Shown here one piece after another: positions 1-7,206 of a stretch of DNA of 33,808 bases. The notes under the pieces were generated by a model that ran no database searches, was not told where the DNA came from, and saw only the letters and a program-made list of their open reading frames with translations. The position numbers and the translations under genes were made by a program. Origin of the DNA: Oscillospiraceae bacterium. Its GTDB lineage: Bacteria > Bacillota_A > Clostridia > Oscillospirales > Oscillospiraceae. Within the stretch, counting starts at the first letter, position 1, and each line of letters starts with the position of its first letter. Where the stretch lies: contig JAGBAI010000164.1 in assembly GCA_017939025.1 (NCBI GenBank), positions 1 to 33,808 of the forward strand. The letters run 5' to 3'.

Positions 1-1322
1 ACCTCGCCGTCGCCCACGGTCTGGAAGTCCACGGTGATGCACAGGGGGGTGCCGATCTCGTCCTCACGACGGTAACGCTTGCCGATGGAACCGGTATCGT
101 CAAAGTCCACCATGAAGTCCTTGCGCAGCATCTTGTAGATTTCCTCTGCCTTGGGGCTCAGCTTCTTGCTCAGGGGCAGGACGGCTGCCTTGAAGGGAGC
201 CAGAGCGGGGTGCAGACGCAGCACGGTACGGATGTCGGGGTTACCCTTCTTGTCCACACCAACCTGCTCCTCGTCGTAAGCTTCGCACAGGAAGGCCAGA
301 GCCACACGGTCGCAGCCCAGAGAAGGCTCGATGACGTAGGGGATATAGTGCTCACCCCGCTCCTGGTCGAAGTAGGTCAGCTTCTTGCCGGAAGCCTCCT
401 GGTGACGGCCCAGGTCGTAGTCGGTACGGTCAGCAATGCCCCACAGCTCGCCCCAGCCGGAGCCGAAGGGGAACTGGTACTCGATATCGGTGGTGGCACG
501 GGAATAGAAGGCCAGCTCCGCAGGCTCATGGTCACGGAGTCTCAGGCTCTCTTCCTGGATGCCCAGGCTGATGAGCCAGTTCTTGCAGAAGTCCTTCCAG
601 TAGGCGAACCACTCCAGGTCGGTGCCGGGCTGGCAGAAGAACTCGCACTCCATCTGCTCGAACTCACGGGTACGGAAGGTGAAGTTACCGGGGGTAATCT
701 CGTTACGGAAGGCCTTACCCACCTGGCAGACACCGAAGGGCAGCTTCTTGCGGGTGGTACGCTGAATGTTGTCGAAGTTGACAAAGATGCCCTGAGCGGT
801 CTCAGGCCGGAGATAGGCAATGGAGGAGGAATCCTCGGTAACGCCGATCTTGGTCTGGAACATCAGGTTGAAGTTTCGGATGGAAGTAAAGTGATGCTTG
901 CCGCAGACGGGGCAGACAACGTCCTCGTGCTCCTCGATGAAGGCGTTCATCTCCTTGGTGTCCATGGCATCCACATTCACCAGCTTGCCACTTTCGGAAG
1001 CGGAGATCAGCTGGTCAGCACGCTGGCGGGAACCGCAGCCCTTGCAGTCAACCAGAGGGTCAGAGAAGGAACCCACATGGCCGGTGGTCACCCAGGTCTG
1101 GGGGTTCATGATGATGGCGGCATCCAGGCCCACATTGTAGTCAGACTCCTGGACGAACTTCTTCAGCCAGGCCTTCTTGACGTTGTTCTTGAACTCCACA
1201 CCCAGAGGGCCGTAGTCCCAGGAGTTTGCCAGGCCGCCGTAGATCTCGGAGCCGGCGTAGACATAACCGCGGCTCTTGCAGAGATTGACGATCATATCCA
1301 GAGTCTTTTCGCTGTTTTTCAT
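1..1322 (-). CDS. glyS: Glycyl-tRNA synthetase, C-terminus beyond the window
   Basis: Charges tRNA-Gly with glycine in the cytoplasm. Translated from an ATG at 1322 the protein begins [20 protein letters not shown] and continues with the class II motif-1 type segment [17 protein letters not shown], followed by the [20 protein letters not shown] region. This is the single-chain, dimeric GlyRS found in Firmicutes and eukaryotes, not the alpha2-beta2 type. About 440 codons are present. The last visible residues, [11 protein letters not shown], match the anticodon-binding domain near the usual C-terminus, so only about 20-30 residues should be missing. The start is supported by GGGAGGAT about 8 nt upstream. 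It has its own promoter at 1453-1481 and a leader of about 124 nt carrying two tandem hairpins. I found no T-box sequence in that leader. Codon choice is strongly biased, as in other highly expressed genes here. Confidence 0.95.
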   Translation of the reverse strand, partial: MKNSEKTLDMIVNLCKSRGYVYAGSEIYGGLANSWDYGPLGVEFKNNVKKAWLKKFVQESDYNVGLDAAIIMNPQTWVTTGHVGSFSDPLVDCKGCGSRQRADQLISASESGKLVNVDAMDTKEMNAFIEEHEDVVCPVCGKHHFTSIRNFNLMFQTKIGVTEDSSSIAYLRPETAQGIFVNFDNIQRTTRKKLPFGVCQVGKAFRNEITPGNFTFRTREFEQMECEFFCQPGTDLEWFAYWKDFCKNWLISLGIQEESLRLRDHEPAELAFYSRATTDIEYQFPFGSGWGELWGIADRTDYDLGRHQEASGKKLTYFDQERGEHYIPYVIEPSLGCDRVALAFLCEAYDEEQVGVDKKGNPDIRTVLRLHPALAPFKAAVLPLSKKLSPKAEEIYKMLRKDFMVDFDDTGSIGKRYRREDEIGTPLCITVDFQTVGDGE

Positions 1323-1343
1323 TTTCTTATCCTCCCAAATTTA

Positions 1344-1417
1344 TTCGGGCTACCGCGAATGGATTTTCGCGGCTCCCTATTTTTCGGGCTACCGCAAGTG
1401 GTATTTTGCGGCTCCCT
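1344..1417 (-). repeat. Two tandem hairpin repeats in the glyS leader
   Basis: Two 35-nt copies (1344-1378 and 1383-1417) repeat with a 39-nt period. In the minus-strand transcript each reads GGGAGCCGC, then a loop of about 12 nt, then GCGGTAGCCC, and can fold into a stem with a small internal loop. The copies differ at the top of the stem, but both sides change together (CCGCGAA with TTCGCGG versus CCGCAA with TTGCGG), so pairing is preserved. They lie between the promoter and the ribosome site of glyS. They could be a regulatory leader or a short repeat family. Confidence 0.7.
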
Positions 1418-1452
1418 GTTTGGCTTTTTAAGTGATAACGGTATAAAAACAC

Positions 1453-1481
1453 ATTATACACACTTTAGTACAGTAAATCAA
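1453..1481 (-). promoter_or_regulatory. Promoter of glyS
   Basis: On the minus strand TTGATT (1476-1481) and TATAAT (1453-1458) are separated by 17 nt. Transcription would begin near 1446, giving a leader of about 124 nt. The promoter starts only a few bases past the plsC stop codon. Confidence 0.75.
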
Positions 1482-1487
1482 GTGGAT

Positions 1488-2309
1488 TTATGTATTTTCG
1501 ATCTCATATTCAGGTCCCAGATCAGCAAGCATCATACCATGCACCTGCTCGGCAATGTCCACAGTGGTGCGGCCCTTCAGATCTTCCGCCGGGATCACAT
1601 CTACCAGATGAAGCCGGACATGGGTACGTTTGAAGTGGGCGATGTTGTGAAACAGCTCGTCGGTACCTTTTAATGTACACACCACGATGGGCACATTGGC
1701 CTTCTGGGCAATTTTGAACACACCGGGCCGGAAGGGGCTCAGTTTGCCGTAGACTTTGATGCCGCCCTCGGGAAAGACGGCCACGGATACCAGATCCTCT
1801 TTGATCATCTGGATGCACTTGAGGATGGTTTTCAGGGCCTCCCGGTCATTCTCCCGGTCGATCATCTGACACAATGTTTTGTGCATGAATTTGCCCACGG
1901 CGAACATGGTGGCATTTTCCTTCTTGGAAATGAAAGCCAGCTGGCTCTTTTTAAAATAGTACATCAGGATGCCGGGGTCAGACTCATTCTGGTGGTTGCA
2001 CACCAGCAGGAAACGGCCATCTTTTGGGGTCTTTTCCAGGCCGGAGACTTCCATTTTCAGTCCTACCAGCATCATCAGAGCTTCAATGTAGAGGTACATG
2101 AAGAATCGGTAGAATTTGCTGTCTGTTTCCTGAGGCTTGTTCAGATCCACAAAGGAACAGATCACGCACAAAAACACAAAAGCCAGCAGCACCGCGCCCA
2201 GCCAGAAACCGGCAAACATCACCGGCAGCAGCCAGAGAGCCATATCAAAGCACGCGAAAATCACACAGCTGATGGCCATCGAGACACCGGTAATCACGCG
2301 AAGAAGCAT
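1488..2309 (-). CDS. plsC: 1-acyl-sn-glycerol-3-phosphate acyltransferase family protein
   Basis: Predicted to acylate lysophosphatidic acid to phosphatidic acid in membrane phospholipid synthesis. The 273-residue protein has a hydrophobic N-terminus (about residues 5-55, probably two membrane segments). It then has the acyltransferase motif HX4D as NHQNESD (His106, Asp111) and a FPEGG block at 179-183, equivalent to FPEGT in the family. Length fits PlsC enzymes. The ATG at 2309 follows a good GGAGGG site, and a TTGTTT-17-TATAAT promoter lies upstream. The gene stands alone on the minus strand, reading toward glyS but separated from it by the glyS promoter. Acyl-donor specificity and the exact lysolipid substrate cannot be read from the sequence. 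Confidence 0.85.
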   Translation of the reverse strand: MLLRVITGVSMAISCVIFACFDMALWLLPVMFAGFWLGAVLLAFVFLCVICSFVDLNKPQETDSKFYRFFMYLYIEALMMLVGLKMEVSGLEKTPKDGRFLLVCNHQNESDPGILMYYFKKSQLAFISKKENATMFAVGKFMHKTLCQMIDRENDREALKTILKCIQMIKEDLVSVAVFPEGGIKVYGKLSPFRPGVFKIAQKANVPIVVCTLKGTDELFHNIAHFKRTHVRLHLVDVIPAEDLKGRTTVDIAEQVHGMMLADLGPEYEIENT

Positions 2310-2338
2310 AGATTCCCTCCATTATTGAAATTTACCCT

Positions 2339-2367
2339 ATTATACTCCCAAAACCGGGCCAAAACAA
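2339..2367 (-). promoter_or_regulatory. Promoter of plsC
   Basis: On the minus strand TTGTTT (2362-2367), a 17-nt spacer and TATAAT (2339-2344) lie about 30 nt upstream of the plsC start codon. Confidence 0.75.
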
Positions 2368-2425
2368 GGCGAAAACGTTCACAAATAGTTTTTAAACAAG
2401 GGACTGGAAATTGGGCAGATAGACT

Positions 2426-2433
2426 GGTATAAT
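2426..2433 (+). promoter_or_regulatory. Possible extended -10 promoter of the membrane protein gene
   Basis: GGTATAAT preceded by T forms a TGnTATAAT extended -10 element. The -35 region 17 nt upstream (TGGAAA) is poor. Transcription would start near 2440, just before the large hairpin at 2448-2526. Confidence 0.45.
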
Positions 2434-2447
2434 AGATTTTAAATTGC

Positions 2448-2526
2448 AGGGGCCGGTTGAGGCACATCGGCCCTTTGAAAAAGGTAAAAAAACGGGCATA
2501 GGGCCGATGTGCCTCAATCGGCCCCT
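2448..2526. repeat. 27-bp inverted repeat (hairpin) before the membrane protein gene
   Basis: Arms at 2448-2474 and 2500-2526 are complementary at 26 of 27 positions (core GAGGCACATCGGCCCT) around a 25-nt loop. The right arm ends 15 nt before the next start codon. The left flank AAATTGCAG is shared with other intergenic repeats in this window, at 3533-3541 (inverted), 4883 and 16197. A terminator role is unlikely because no T-tract follows. Confidence 0.75.
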
Positions 2527-2541
2527 ACGGGAGCGTGTATT

Positions 2542-3246
2542 ATGAACAAGCAAAAATTGACCGCAGTGTTTGGCGGTTTGGCAGCGGCTGGCTATGTGCT
2601 GCGGCGGCTGGTATATGCGGGAGCGGTGGACGAAAAGAATCTGATCGTTTCCGGGCATCCGTTTTTGATCATCCTGTGGGCCGTGACCGTGGCGGCGCTG
2701 GCTCTGGCTGCCTTTTCCGGCTGGAAGCAGGAAGACAAAAAGCTGTTTGAAGGGTGTTTTTGCGCCAGCTCTCCGGCCTTTTGGGGTCACGGCATGCTGG
2801 GCGTGGGGATCCTGCTGACGGTATGTCTGAATCCCGTGCCGATGCTGGGCTTGGTGGGAATGCTTTGGAAATTCCTGGGGCTGGCGGCTCCGGTGTGCCT
2901 GTTGATCGCCGGCTTCGGCAGGATGCAGGGAAAACGGCCCTTTTTCGCGCTGTATATCGTGCCCTGCCTGTTCTTTGCCATCCATGTGGTGGCCCATTAC
3001 CAGATCTGGTGCAGCAATCCCCAGTTTACAGATTACGCCTTCGCCCTGCTGGGCAGCGTGGCCCTGAGCCTGTTTTCTTACCAGCTTTCAGCCTTCTGCG
3101 CGGATACCGGCAGCTGCCGCAGGCTGCATCTGTGGGGCCTGGCGGCAGTGTACCTGTGCGGCGCGGAAATCCCGATGAGCGCGTATCCGTACCTGTTCTT
3201 CGGAGGGATCCTCTTTGCGCTGACGGCATTGCCAGATCAGGCATAA
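2542..3246 (+). CDS. Hypothetical multi-pass membrane protein
   Basis: I do not recognise a family. From the ATG at 2542 the protein has 234 residues and about six to seven hydrophobic segments, for example FLIILWAVTVAALALAAF, MLGVGILLTVCLNPVPMLG and YPYLFFGGILFALTAL. It is rich in Cys, Gly and Leu and has few charged residues between the helices. An in-frame ATG 33 nt upstream lies inside the hairpin at 2448-2526, so the later start is preferred, although its ribosome site (GGGAGCG) is only moderate. It is followed by a repeat-filled gap before cca and is probably transcribed on its own. It is an integral membrane protein of unknown role. Confidence 0.7.
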   Translation: MNKQKLTAVFGGLAAAGYVLRRLVYAGAVDEKNLIVSGHPFLIILWAVTVAALALAAFSGWKQEDKKLFEGCFCASSPAFWGHGMLGVGILLTVCLNPVPMLGLVGMLWKFLGLAAPVCLLIAGFGRMQGKRPFFALYIVPCLFFAIHVVAHYQIWCSNPQFTDYAFALLGSVALSLFSYQLSAFCADTGSCRRLHLWGLAAVYLCGAEIPMSAYPYLFFGGILFALTALPDQA

Positions 3247-3564
3247 CGCGGGGCATTCCCCGACCTGCGCACAGAACCATAACTTACAGTTTGGCGGGCA
3301 GGGCCCGCTTCCAATACGACTCGCTAAGAGCCGCCTTCGGCGGTTACTCGCATGCACGCGCCTGCGGGCGCAGTGGCGTGACTTCGGCTGGTTTGTCATC
3401 CGGGACTCCTGGGTGGTCGGCCCGATTCGATGGCGCCATTTGTACACGTGATCGAACCGGGCGGTACCCAATGGTCTTGGTTGATTGCCAGGCTGTAGTC
3501 CCGCCATTGTCAGCGGCCACTGGCCGCACAAACTGCAATTTGCGTAACAGAAAGGAGGCATCCC
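3247..3564. repeat. Intergenic repeat mosaic upstream of cca
   Basis: No gene is visible here. The stretch contains modules found elsewhere in the window. CGCTAAGAGCCGCCTTCGGC at 3322-3341 and GGACTCCTGGGTGGTC at 3403-3418 also occur in the 33.5 kb element. TACGACTCGCTAAG at 3315-3328 and GCGCCTGCGGGCGC at 3359-3372 also occur in the 12.5 kb element. The right end (3529-3541) is the inverted form of AAATTGCAGTTTG, the terminus of several other repeats. The ribosome site of cca (AAAGGAGG) lies just beyond it. Confidence 0.65.
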
Positions 3565-4884
3565 ATGTATTTGCCGGAACATATCCTCTACTGCATCGAA
3601 AAACTGGAAACAGCCGGGTTTGCAGCCTACGCTGTAGGCGGCTGTGTCCGGGATGCCTGCTTGGGACTGACACCCCATGATTATGACCTGTGTACCTCTG
3701 CCCTGCCGGAACAGACCGAGGCAGTATTTGAAAACCACCGCCTGATTCTGGCGGGAAAAAAGCACGGTACCGTGGCGGTGGTGTTAAAGGGAGAAGTGGT
3801 GGAGATCACCACCTTCCGTACCGAGGGTGCTTATGCCGACAACCGGCACCCGGATTGGGTGGAATTTGTGCCGGAGGTGGAAGAAGACCTGGCCCGGCGG
3901 GATTTCACCATCAACGCCATGGCCTATTCTCCCACACGGGGTTATGCCGACCCCTTTGGGGGCCAGGAGGATCTGGAAAAGGGGATCCTTCGGGCTGTGC
4001 GGGATCCTGAGGAGCGGTTTTCCGAGGATTCCCTGCGGATCCTCCGGGGCATCCGTTTTGCCAGCCGCTTCCGGCTGACGATAGCAGAAACGACAGAGCA
4101 GGCCATGCAGTCTCTTGCACCGCTGATGGACAATCTGGCCCGGGAGCGGGTCTTTGAGGAACTGAGCAAAATGCTCCCCACACTGACTGCGGAGGATGTG
4201 GTTCGGTATGCCCCTGTTCTGGGGGCAGTGATCCCGGAACTGAAGCCGCTTATTGACTTCGACCAGAAAAGCCCTCACCATGCCTATGACCTGATGACCC
4301 ATGTGGCTCATGTGGTGGCTCAGGTTTCCGCAGATGTGACGCTGCGCTGGGCGGCTTTGCTTCATGACGTGGGAAAAGTACCCACCTTTACCCAGGACGA
4401 GACTGGCCGGGGCCATTTCTACGGTCACGCCAAAGAAAGCGCAGAGATGGCCGATGGTATTTTGCTCAGGCTGAAAGCACCCACAGCCCTCCGGGAGCGG
4501 GTGGTGCTGCTGATCGATAAGCACATGACCCGTCCCTTGGCAGACAAAAAATTCCTCCGGCGGCAGCTGAGCAAACTGGGCTGGGAGGCTTTTGAACAGC
4601 TGCTGCAATTGCAGAAAGCGGACATGTCCAGCAAGGGAACCGATGAACCGGGTGAGGATTATGGAGAAATTTATCGGCTGCTGGAAGAAATCAAGGCGGA
4701 AAACGCGTGCCTGAGCTTGAAAGATCTGGCGGTAAACGGCCGGGATCTGATGGCCCTGGGGATGAAGGGCCGGGAAGTGGGACAGATGCTCAATCTGCTT
4801 TTGGAGCAGGTGCTGGATGAGAAGCTGCCCAACCAGCAGGAAGAACTCCTGCGCTTCGTTGGAAATTGTATGGAAAACCGATAA
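3565..4884 (+). CDS. cca: CCA-adding tRNA nucleotidyltransferase
   Basis: Adds or repairs the 3'-CCA end of tRNAs using CTP and ATP. The 439-residue protein has the class II nucleotidyltransferase signature VGGCVRD (24-30) followed by the metal-binding DYD (39-41). The RRDFTINAMAY motif is at 111-121, and a neck region lies around 155-170 (LRILRGIRFASRF). A C-terminal HD domain with LLHDVGK (His267, Asp268) probably gives phosphohydrolase activity. Length and order match the HD-containing CCA enzymes of Clostridia. The start is fixed by GAAAGGAGG about 7 nt upstream. It could in principle be a related poly(A) polymerase, but the motif set and the Firmicute context favour CCA addition. Confidence 0.92.
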   Translation: MYLPEHILYCIEKLETAGFAAYAVGGCVRDACLGLTPHDYDLCTSALPEQTEAVFENHRLILAGKKHGTVAVVLKGEVVEITTFRTEGAYADNRHPDWVEFVPEVEEDLARRDFTINAMAYSPTRGYADPFGGQEDLEKGILRAVRDPEERFSEDSLRILRGIRFASRFRLTIAETTEQAMQSLAPLMDNLARERVFEELSKMLPTLTAEDVVRYAPVLGAVIPELKPLIDFDQKSPHHAYDLMTHVAHVVAQVSADVTLRWAALLHDVGKVPTFTQDETGRGHFYGHAKESAEMADGILLRLKAPTALRERVVLLIDKHMTRPLADKKFLRRQLSKLGWEAFEQLLQLQKADMSSKGTDEPGEDYGEIYRLLEEIKAENACLSLKDLAVNGRDLMALGMKGREVGQMLNLLLEQVLDEKLPNQQEELLRFVGNCMENR

Positions 4885-5102
4885 ATTGCAGTTTATCGGG
4901 CAGTTGCCAAAGCCTTCCCCCGGGGGGAAGGTGGATCGCCGAAGGCGAGACGGACGAGGGATGGCGTGCACCGAAAGCCCGGAATAGGTCTGGAACATGG
5001 TGTTAACCATAACATTTCCGCCCGCATTCCTCATCCGCCCCAGTGTTCGCACTGGGGCACCTTCCCCCCGGGGGAAGGCATGGGCGCTCCCGCGCCAGTG
5101 CG
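4883..5102. repeat. Intergenic inverted-repeat element between cca and the kinase-like gene
   Basis: A perfect 22-bp inverted repeat (4912-4933 and 5058-5079) encloses 124 nt. Each arm is itself nearly palindromic (CCTTCCCCC/GGGGGGAAGG). The left flank reads AAATTGCAGTTTATCGGGC, close to that of the 16.2 kb element. The right flank (5082-5102) is the inverted form of GCACTGGCGCGGGAGCGCCC, a motif that also appears at 14.6, 15.4 and 28.7 kb. No coding sequence fits here. It resembles a small non-autonomous repeat. Confidence 0.75.
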
Positions 5103-5146
5103 TTGAACACCAATTTGCATAAATCCAGATCCGCAGGGAGACACAT

Positions 5147-5881
5147 ATGACAGAATTTACCATCCAGGCAGCCGGTGTACCCGTGGGGGTCACCGCCATG
5201 TTTTCCAGCACCCGGGATTACTGCCGGGCCTATTTCACCGACAGGGAACCGGCATTTTCCGTTTCTACCTGCCGGGAGGATCTGGTCTTTGAACAGAACG
5301 CAGCCCGGGAGGAAGCCATTATGGAGGGCTTCCGGTTCCGGCAGTTTTCGGATCCCTATCTGGAGCGGGCAGCGATCCACAGAAAAATCGGAGAGCACCT
5401 GTTTGATTATGACACATTGGTGTTCCATGGCAGCGCTGTGGCAGTGGATGGGCAGGGATATCTTTTTACCGCAAAAAGCGGCACAGGTAAATCTACCCAC
5501 ACCCGTTTCTGGCGGGAAACCTTTGGCAGCCGGGCGGTGATGGTCAATGATGACAAGCCCTTCCTGCGCTTTACGGAGGCCGGGGTGCTGATCTGCGGCT
5601 CCCCCTGGAGCGGCAAGCACGGACTGGATGCCAACATCACCGTGCCCCTGAAGGGCCTGTGTATTTTACAGCGGGGCATGGAAAACCATATCCGCCGGAT
5701 CTGTCCGGAGGAGGCTATGGAAATGCTCCTGAAACAAAGCATCCGGCCTCTGGATCCGGAAAAGCTGCCCAAATACCAGACCCTGGTGAAGCGGCTTGCC
5801 GCGGAAACGCCCCTGTGGCAGATGGCATGCACCCGGGAACGGATGGCGGCGGAAGTTGCCTGGGGCGCCATGTCGAAATGA
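5147..5881 (+). CDS. HPr kinase/PEP carboxykinase-like P-loop protein
   Basis: A 244-residue protein of the HprK/PEPCK-like fold. It carries the P-loop AKSGTGKST (109-117), directly preceded by FHGSAVAVDGQGYLF, the usual strand-turn before the P-loop in these proteins. The segment VMVNDDKP (131-138) matches the second nucleotide/metal site. The family is known for small kinases of unknown or peptide-modification-associated substrate. True HPr kinase has an additional N-terminal domain and a conserved K3/signature region that I do not see here. The start follows AGGGAGA. No partner peptide, HPr or radical-SAM gene is next to it, and the following gene has its own promoter. The substrate is unknown. 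Confidence 0.7.
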   Translation: MTEFTIQAAGVPVGVTAMFSSTRDYCRAYFTDREPAFSVSTCREDLVFEQNAAREEAIMEGFRFRQFSDPYLERAAIHRKIGEHLFDYDTLVFHGSAVAVDGQGYLFTAKSGTGKSTHTRFWRETFGSRAVMVNDDKPFLRFTEAGVLICGSPWSGKHGLDANITVPLKGLCILQRGMENHIRRICPEEAMEMLLKQSIRPLDPEKLPKYQTLVKRLAAETPLWQMACTRERMAAEVAWGAMSK

Positions 5882-5925
5882 TGCTGCCCGGAGGCGGTTT
5901 CCCGGTTTTGAGAAAGGATTGCGTA

Positions 5926-5954
5926 TTGCATTTCTGAGACAGCCCTGTTATAAT
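5926..5954 (+). promoter_or_regulatory. Promoter of the sulfite/nitrite reductase-like gene
   Basis: TTGCAT (5926-5931), a 17-nt spacer and TATAAT (5949-5954) preceded by TGT, making an extended -10. The expected transcript start near 5961 lies downstream of an in-frame ATG at 5953, so translation must begin at 5986. Confidence 0.75.
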
Positions 5955-5985
5955 GAAAAAAAATCAACAAAGGAGCGTGCACACC

Positions 5986-6867
5986 ATGGCAACTCTTACC
6001 CCCGAACAGATCAAGTCCGTCAAGGGTCTCGGCTGCTTACAGGACAAGCGCTATGAGGACGTATTCAATGTCCGTGTCATCACCCGCAATGGCCGCATCA
6101 CCACCGACGAGGTGCGCTCCATTGCCGAAGCCGCCGACAAATTCGGCAGCGGCAAGGTGGCCATGACCTCCCGCCTGACCATCGAGATACAGGGCGTGAA
6201 ATACGAGAATATCGAGCCCATGATCGCGTTTTTACAGGAGCGGGGCCTGGACTGCGGCGGCACCGGTGCCAAGGTTCGTCCGGTCGTCTCCTGCAAGGGT
6301 ACCACCTGCCAGTACGGCCTTATCGACACCTTCTCCCTCAGTGAAAAGATCCATGAAAAGTTCTACATTGGCTACCACGGCGTGGCCCTGCCCCACAAGT
6401 TCAAGATTGCCGTAGGTGGCTGCCCCAACAACTGCGTCAAGCCGGAACTGAATGACCTGAGCGTCATCGGCCAGCGCTACCCCACCGTCGACCTTGAAAA
6501 GTGCAAGGGCTGCGGCAAGTGCCAGGTGGAGCTGAATTGTCCCATCAAGATCGCAAAGGTCGTGGACGGCAAGATGGTCATCGATCCCAATGCCTGCAAC
6601 CACTGCGGACGGTGCAAGGACAAGTGCCTCTTTGATGCCATCACCTACACCGACGGTTACAAAGTTTCCATCGGCGGCCGCTGGGGCAAGAAGACTGCCA
6701 CCGCCCAGCCTTTAAACCATGTATTCACCGCCGAAGAAGAGGTTCTGGATATGGTGGAGAAGGTCATCTGCTTCTTCCGGGATGAAGGCATCGCCGGAGA
6801 GCGTTTCGCCGACACCATCAACCGTCTTGGCTTCGACTACGTGGAAGGTAAGCTTCTGAACAAGTAA
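5986..6867 (+). CDS. Siroheme/4Fe-4S sulfite or nitrite reductase-like protein with ferredoxin domain
   Basis: Probably a cytoplasmic redox enzyme related to anaerobic sulfite reductase subunit C (AsrC) and assimilatory nitrite/sulfite reductases. The 293 residues contain, in order, an N-terminal ferredoxin-like half-domain (about 20-90) and a siroheme/4Fe-4S cysteine set CKGTTC (Cys103, Cys108) and GGCPNNC (Cys146, Cys150). Two 4Fe-4S motifs follow, CKGCGKCQVELNCP (173-186) and CNHCGRCKDKC (204-214). The first pair is spaced CX4C rather than the CX5C of classical enzymes. No asrA, asrB or flavin reductase gene is adjacent, so its electron donor must be encoded elsewhere. The start at 5986 is set by AAAGGAGC and by the promoter position. 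A strong terminator follows. Substrate is not certain. Confidence 0.8.
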   Translation: MATLTPEQIKSVKGLGCLQDKRYEDVFNVRVITRNGRITTDEVRSIAEAADKFGSGKVAMTSRLTIEIQGVKYENIEPMIAFLQERGLDCGGTGAKVRPVVSCKGTTCQYGLIDTFSLSEKIHEKFYIGYHGVALPHKFKIAVGGCPNNCVKPELNDLSVIGQRYPTVDLEKCKGCGKCQVELNCPIKIAKVVDGKMVIDPNACNHCGRCKDKCLFDAITYTDGYKVSIGGRWGKKTATAQPLNHVFTAEEEVLDMVEKVICFFRDEGIAGERFADTINRLGFDYVEGKLLNK

Positions 6868-6920
6868 TTTTTACAAAAGATCTGCCGAACCGAAATTGGT
6901 TTAACCGGCCTTAAAATGAT

Positions 6921-6948
6921 CTCCCCCTTTCGGAAACGAAAGGGGGAG
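6921..6948 (+). terminator. Rho-independent terminator after the reductase-like gene
   Basis: A perfect 12-bp stem (CTCCCCCTTTCG paired with CGAAAGGGGGAG) is closed by a GAAA tetraloop. The following T-tract is weak (TCTGTCTTG). Confidence 0.75.
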
Positions 6949-6967
6949 TCTGTCTTGCTGGGGCAAT

Positions 6968-7153
6968 TTGGAGTTTATCAGGTGTAGGGCGGGCATAGTA
7001 TGCCCGCCGGGCACCATCGATGATTGAGCAGCCGGTTTTTCTTGGAGATTTAACGTTTTGCTGCTATTTTAGCACGCAAAAATTCGGGGTGCCCGGCGGG
7101 GATGATATCCCCGCCCTACGAATACGCTGTTTGAACGGCCCAATAAACTCCAA
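6968..7153. repeat. 186-bp MITE-like element with nested palindromes
   Basis: Outer terminal inverted repeats TTGGAGTTTAT (6968-6978) and ATAAACTCCAA (7143-7153) are perfect over 11 bp. Inside, 32-nt arms at 6984-7015 and 7088-7119 are inverted copies, and each contains its own palindrome around GGGCGGG and CCCGCC. The same GTAGGGCGGG...CCCGCCCTAC core occurs at 16225-16357. This fills most of the 339-bp gap before the ABC importer, and no coding sequence is visible. It leaves about 50 nt for a promoter of the importer, where I see no convincing one. Confidence 0.8.
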
Positions 7154-7206
7154 TCTTCCGATTTAATGCTGCCATCTCTTTACATTCAAATCCGGGAGGT
7201 TTTTTT

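Noticed and set aside
1323..1446. T-box leader for glyS
   Set aside because: No GGTGGNACCGCG-type T-box sequence and no terminator stem. The leader consists of two small repeated hairpins.
210..1673. 487-codon open frame on the plus strand over glyS
   Set aside because: It is the antisense shadow of glyS and the end of plsC. The minus strand encodes clear GlyRS and PlsC motifs with ribosome sites.
3565..5211. Long minus-strand open frame over cca (3784-5211)
   Set aside because: It is antisense to cca with no start signal, and cca motifs are unambiguous on the plus strand.
7120..7206. Cobalamin riboswitch before the BtuF/FhuD-like importer
   Set aside because: The space is too short after the repeat element, and no B12-box-like sequence is visible.
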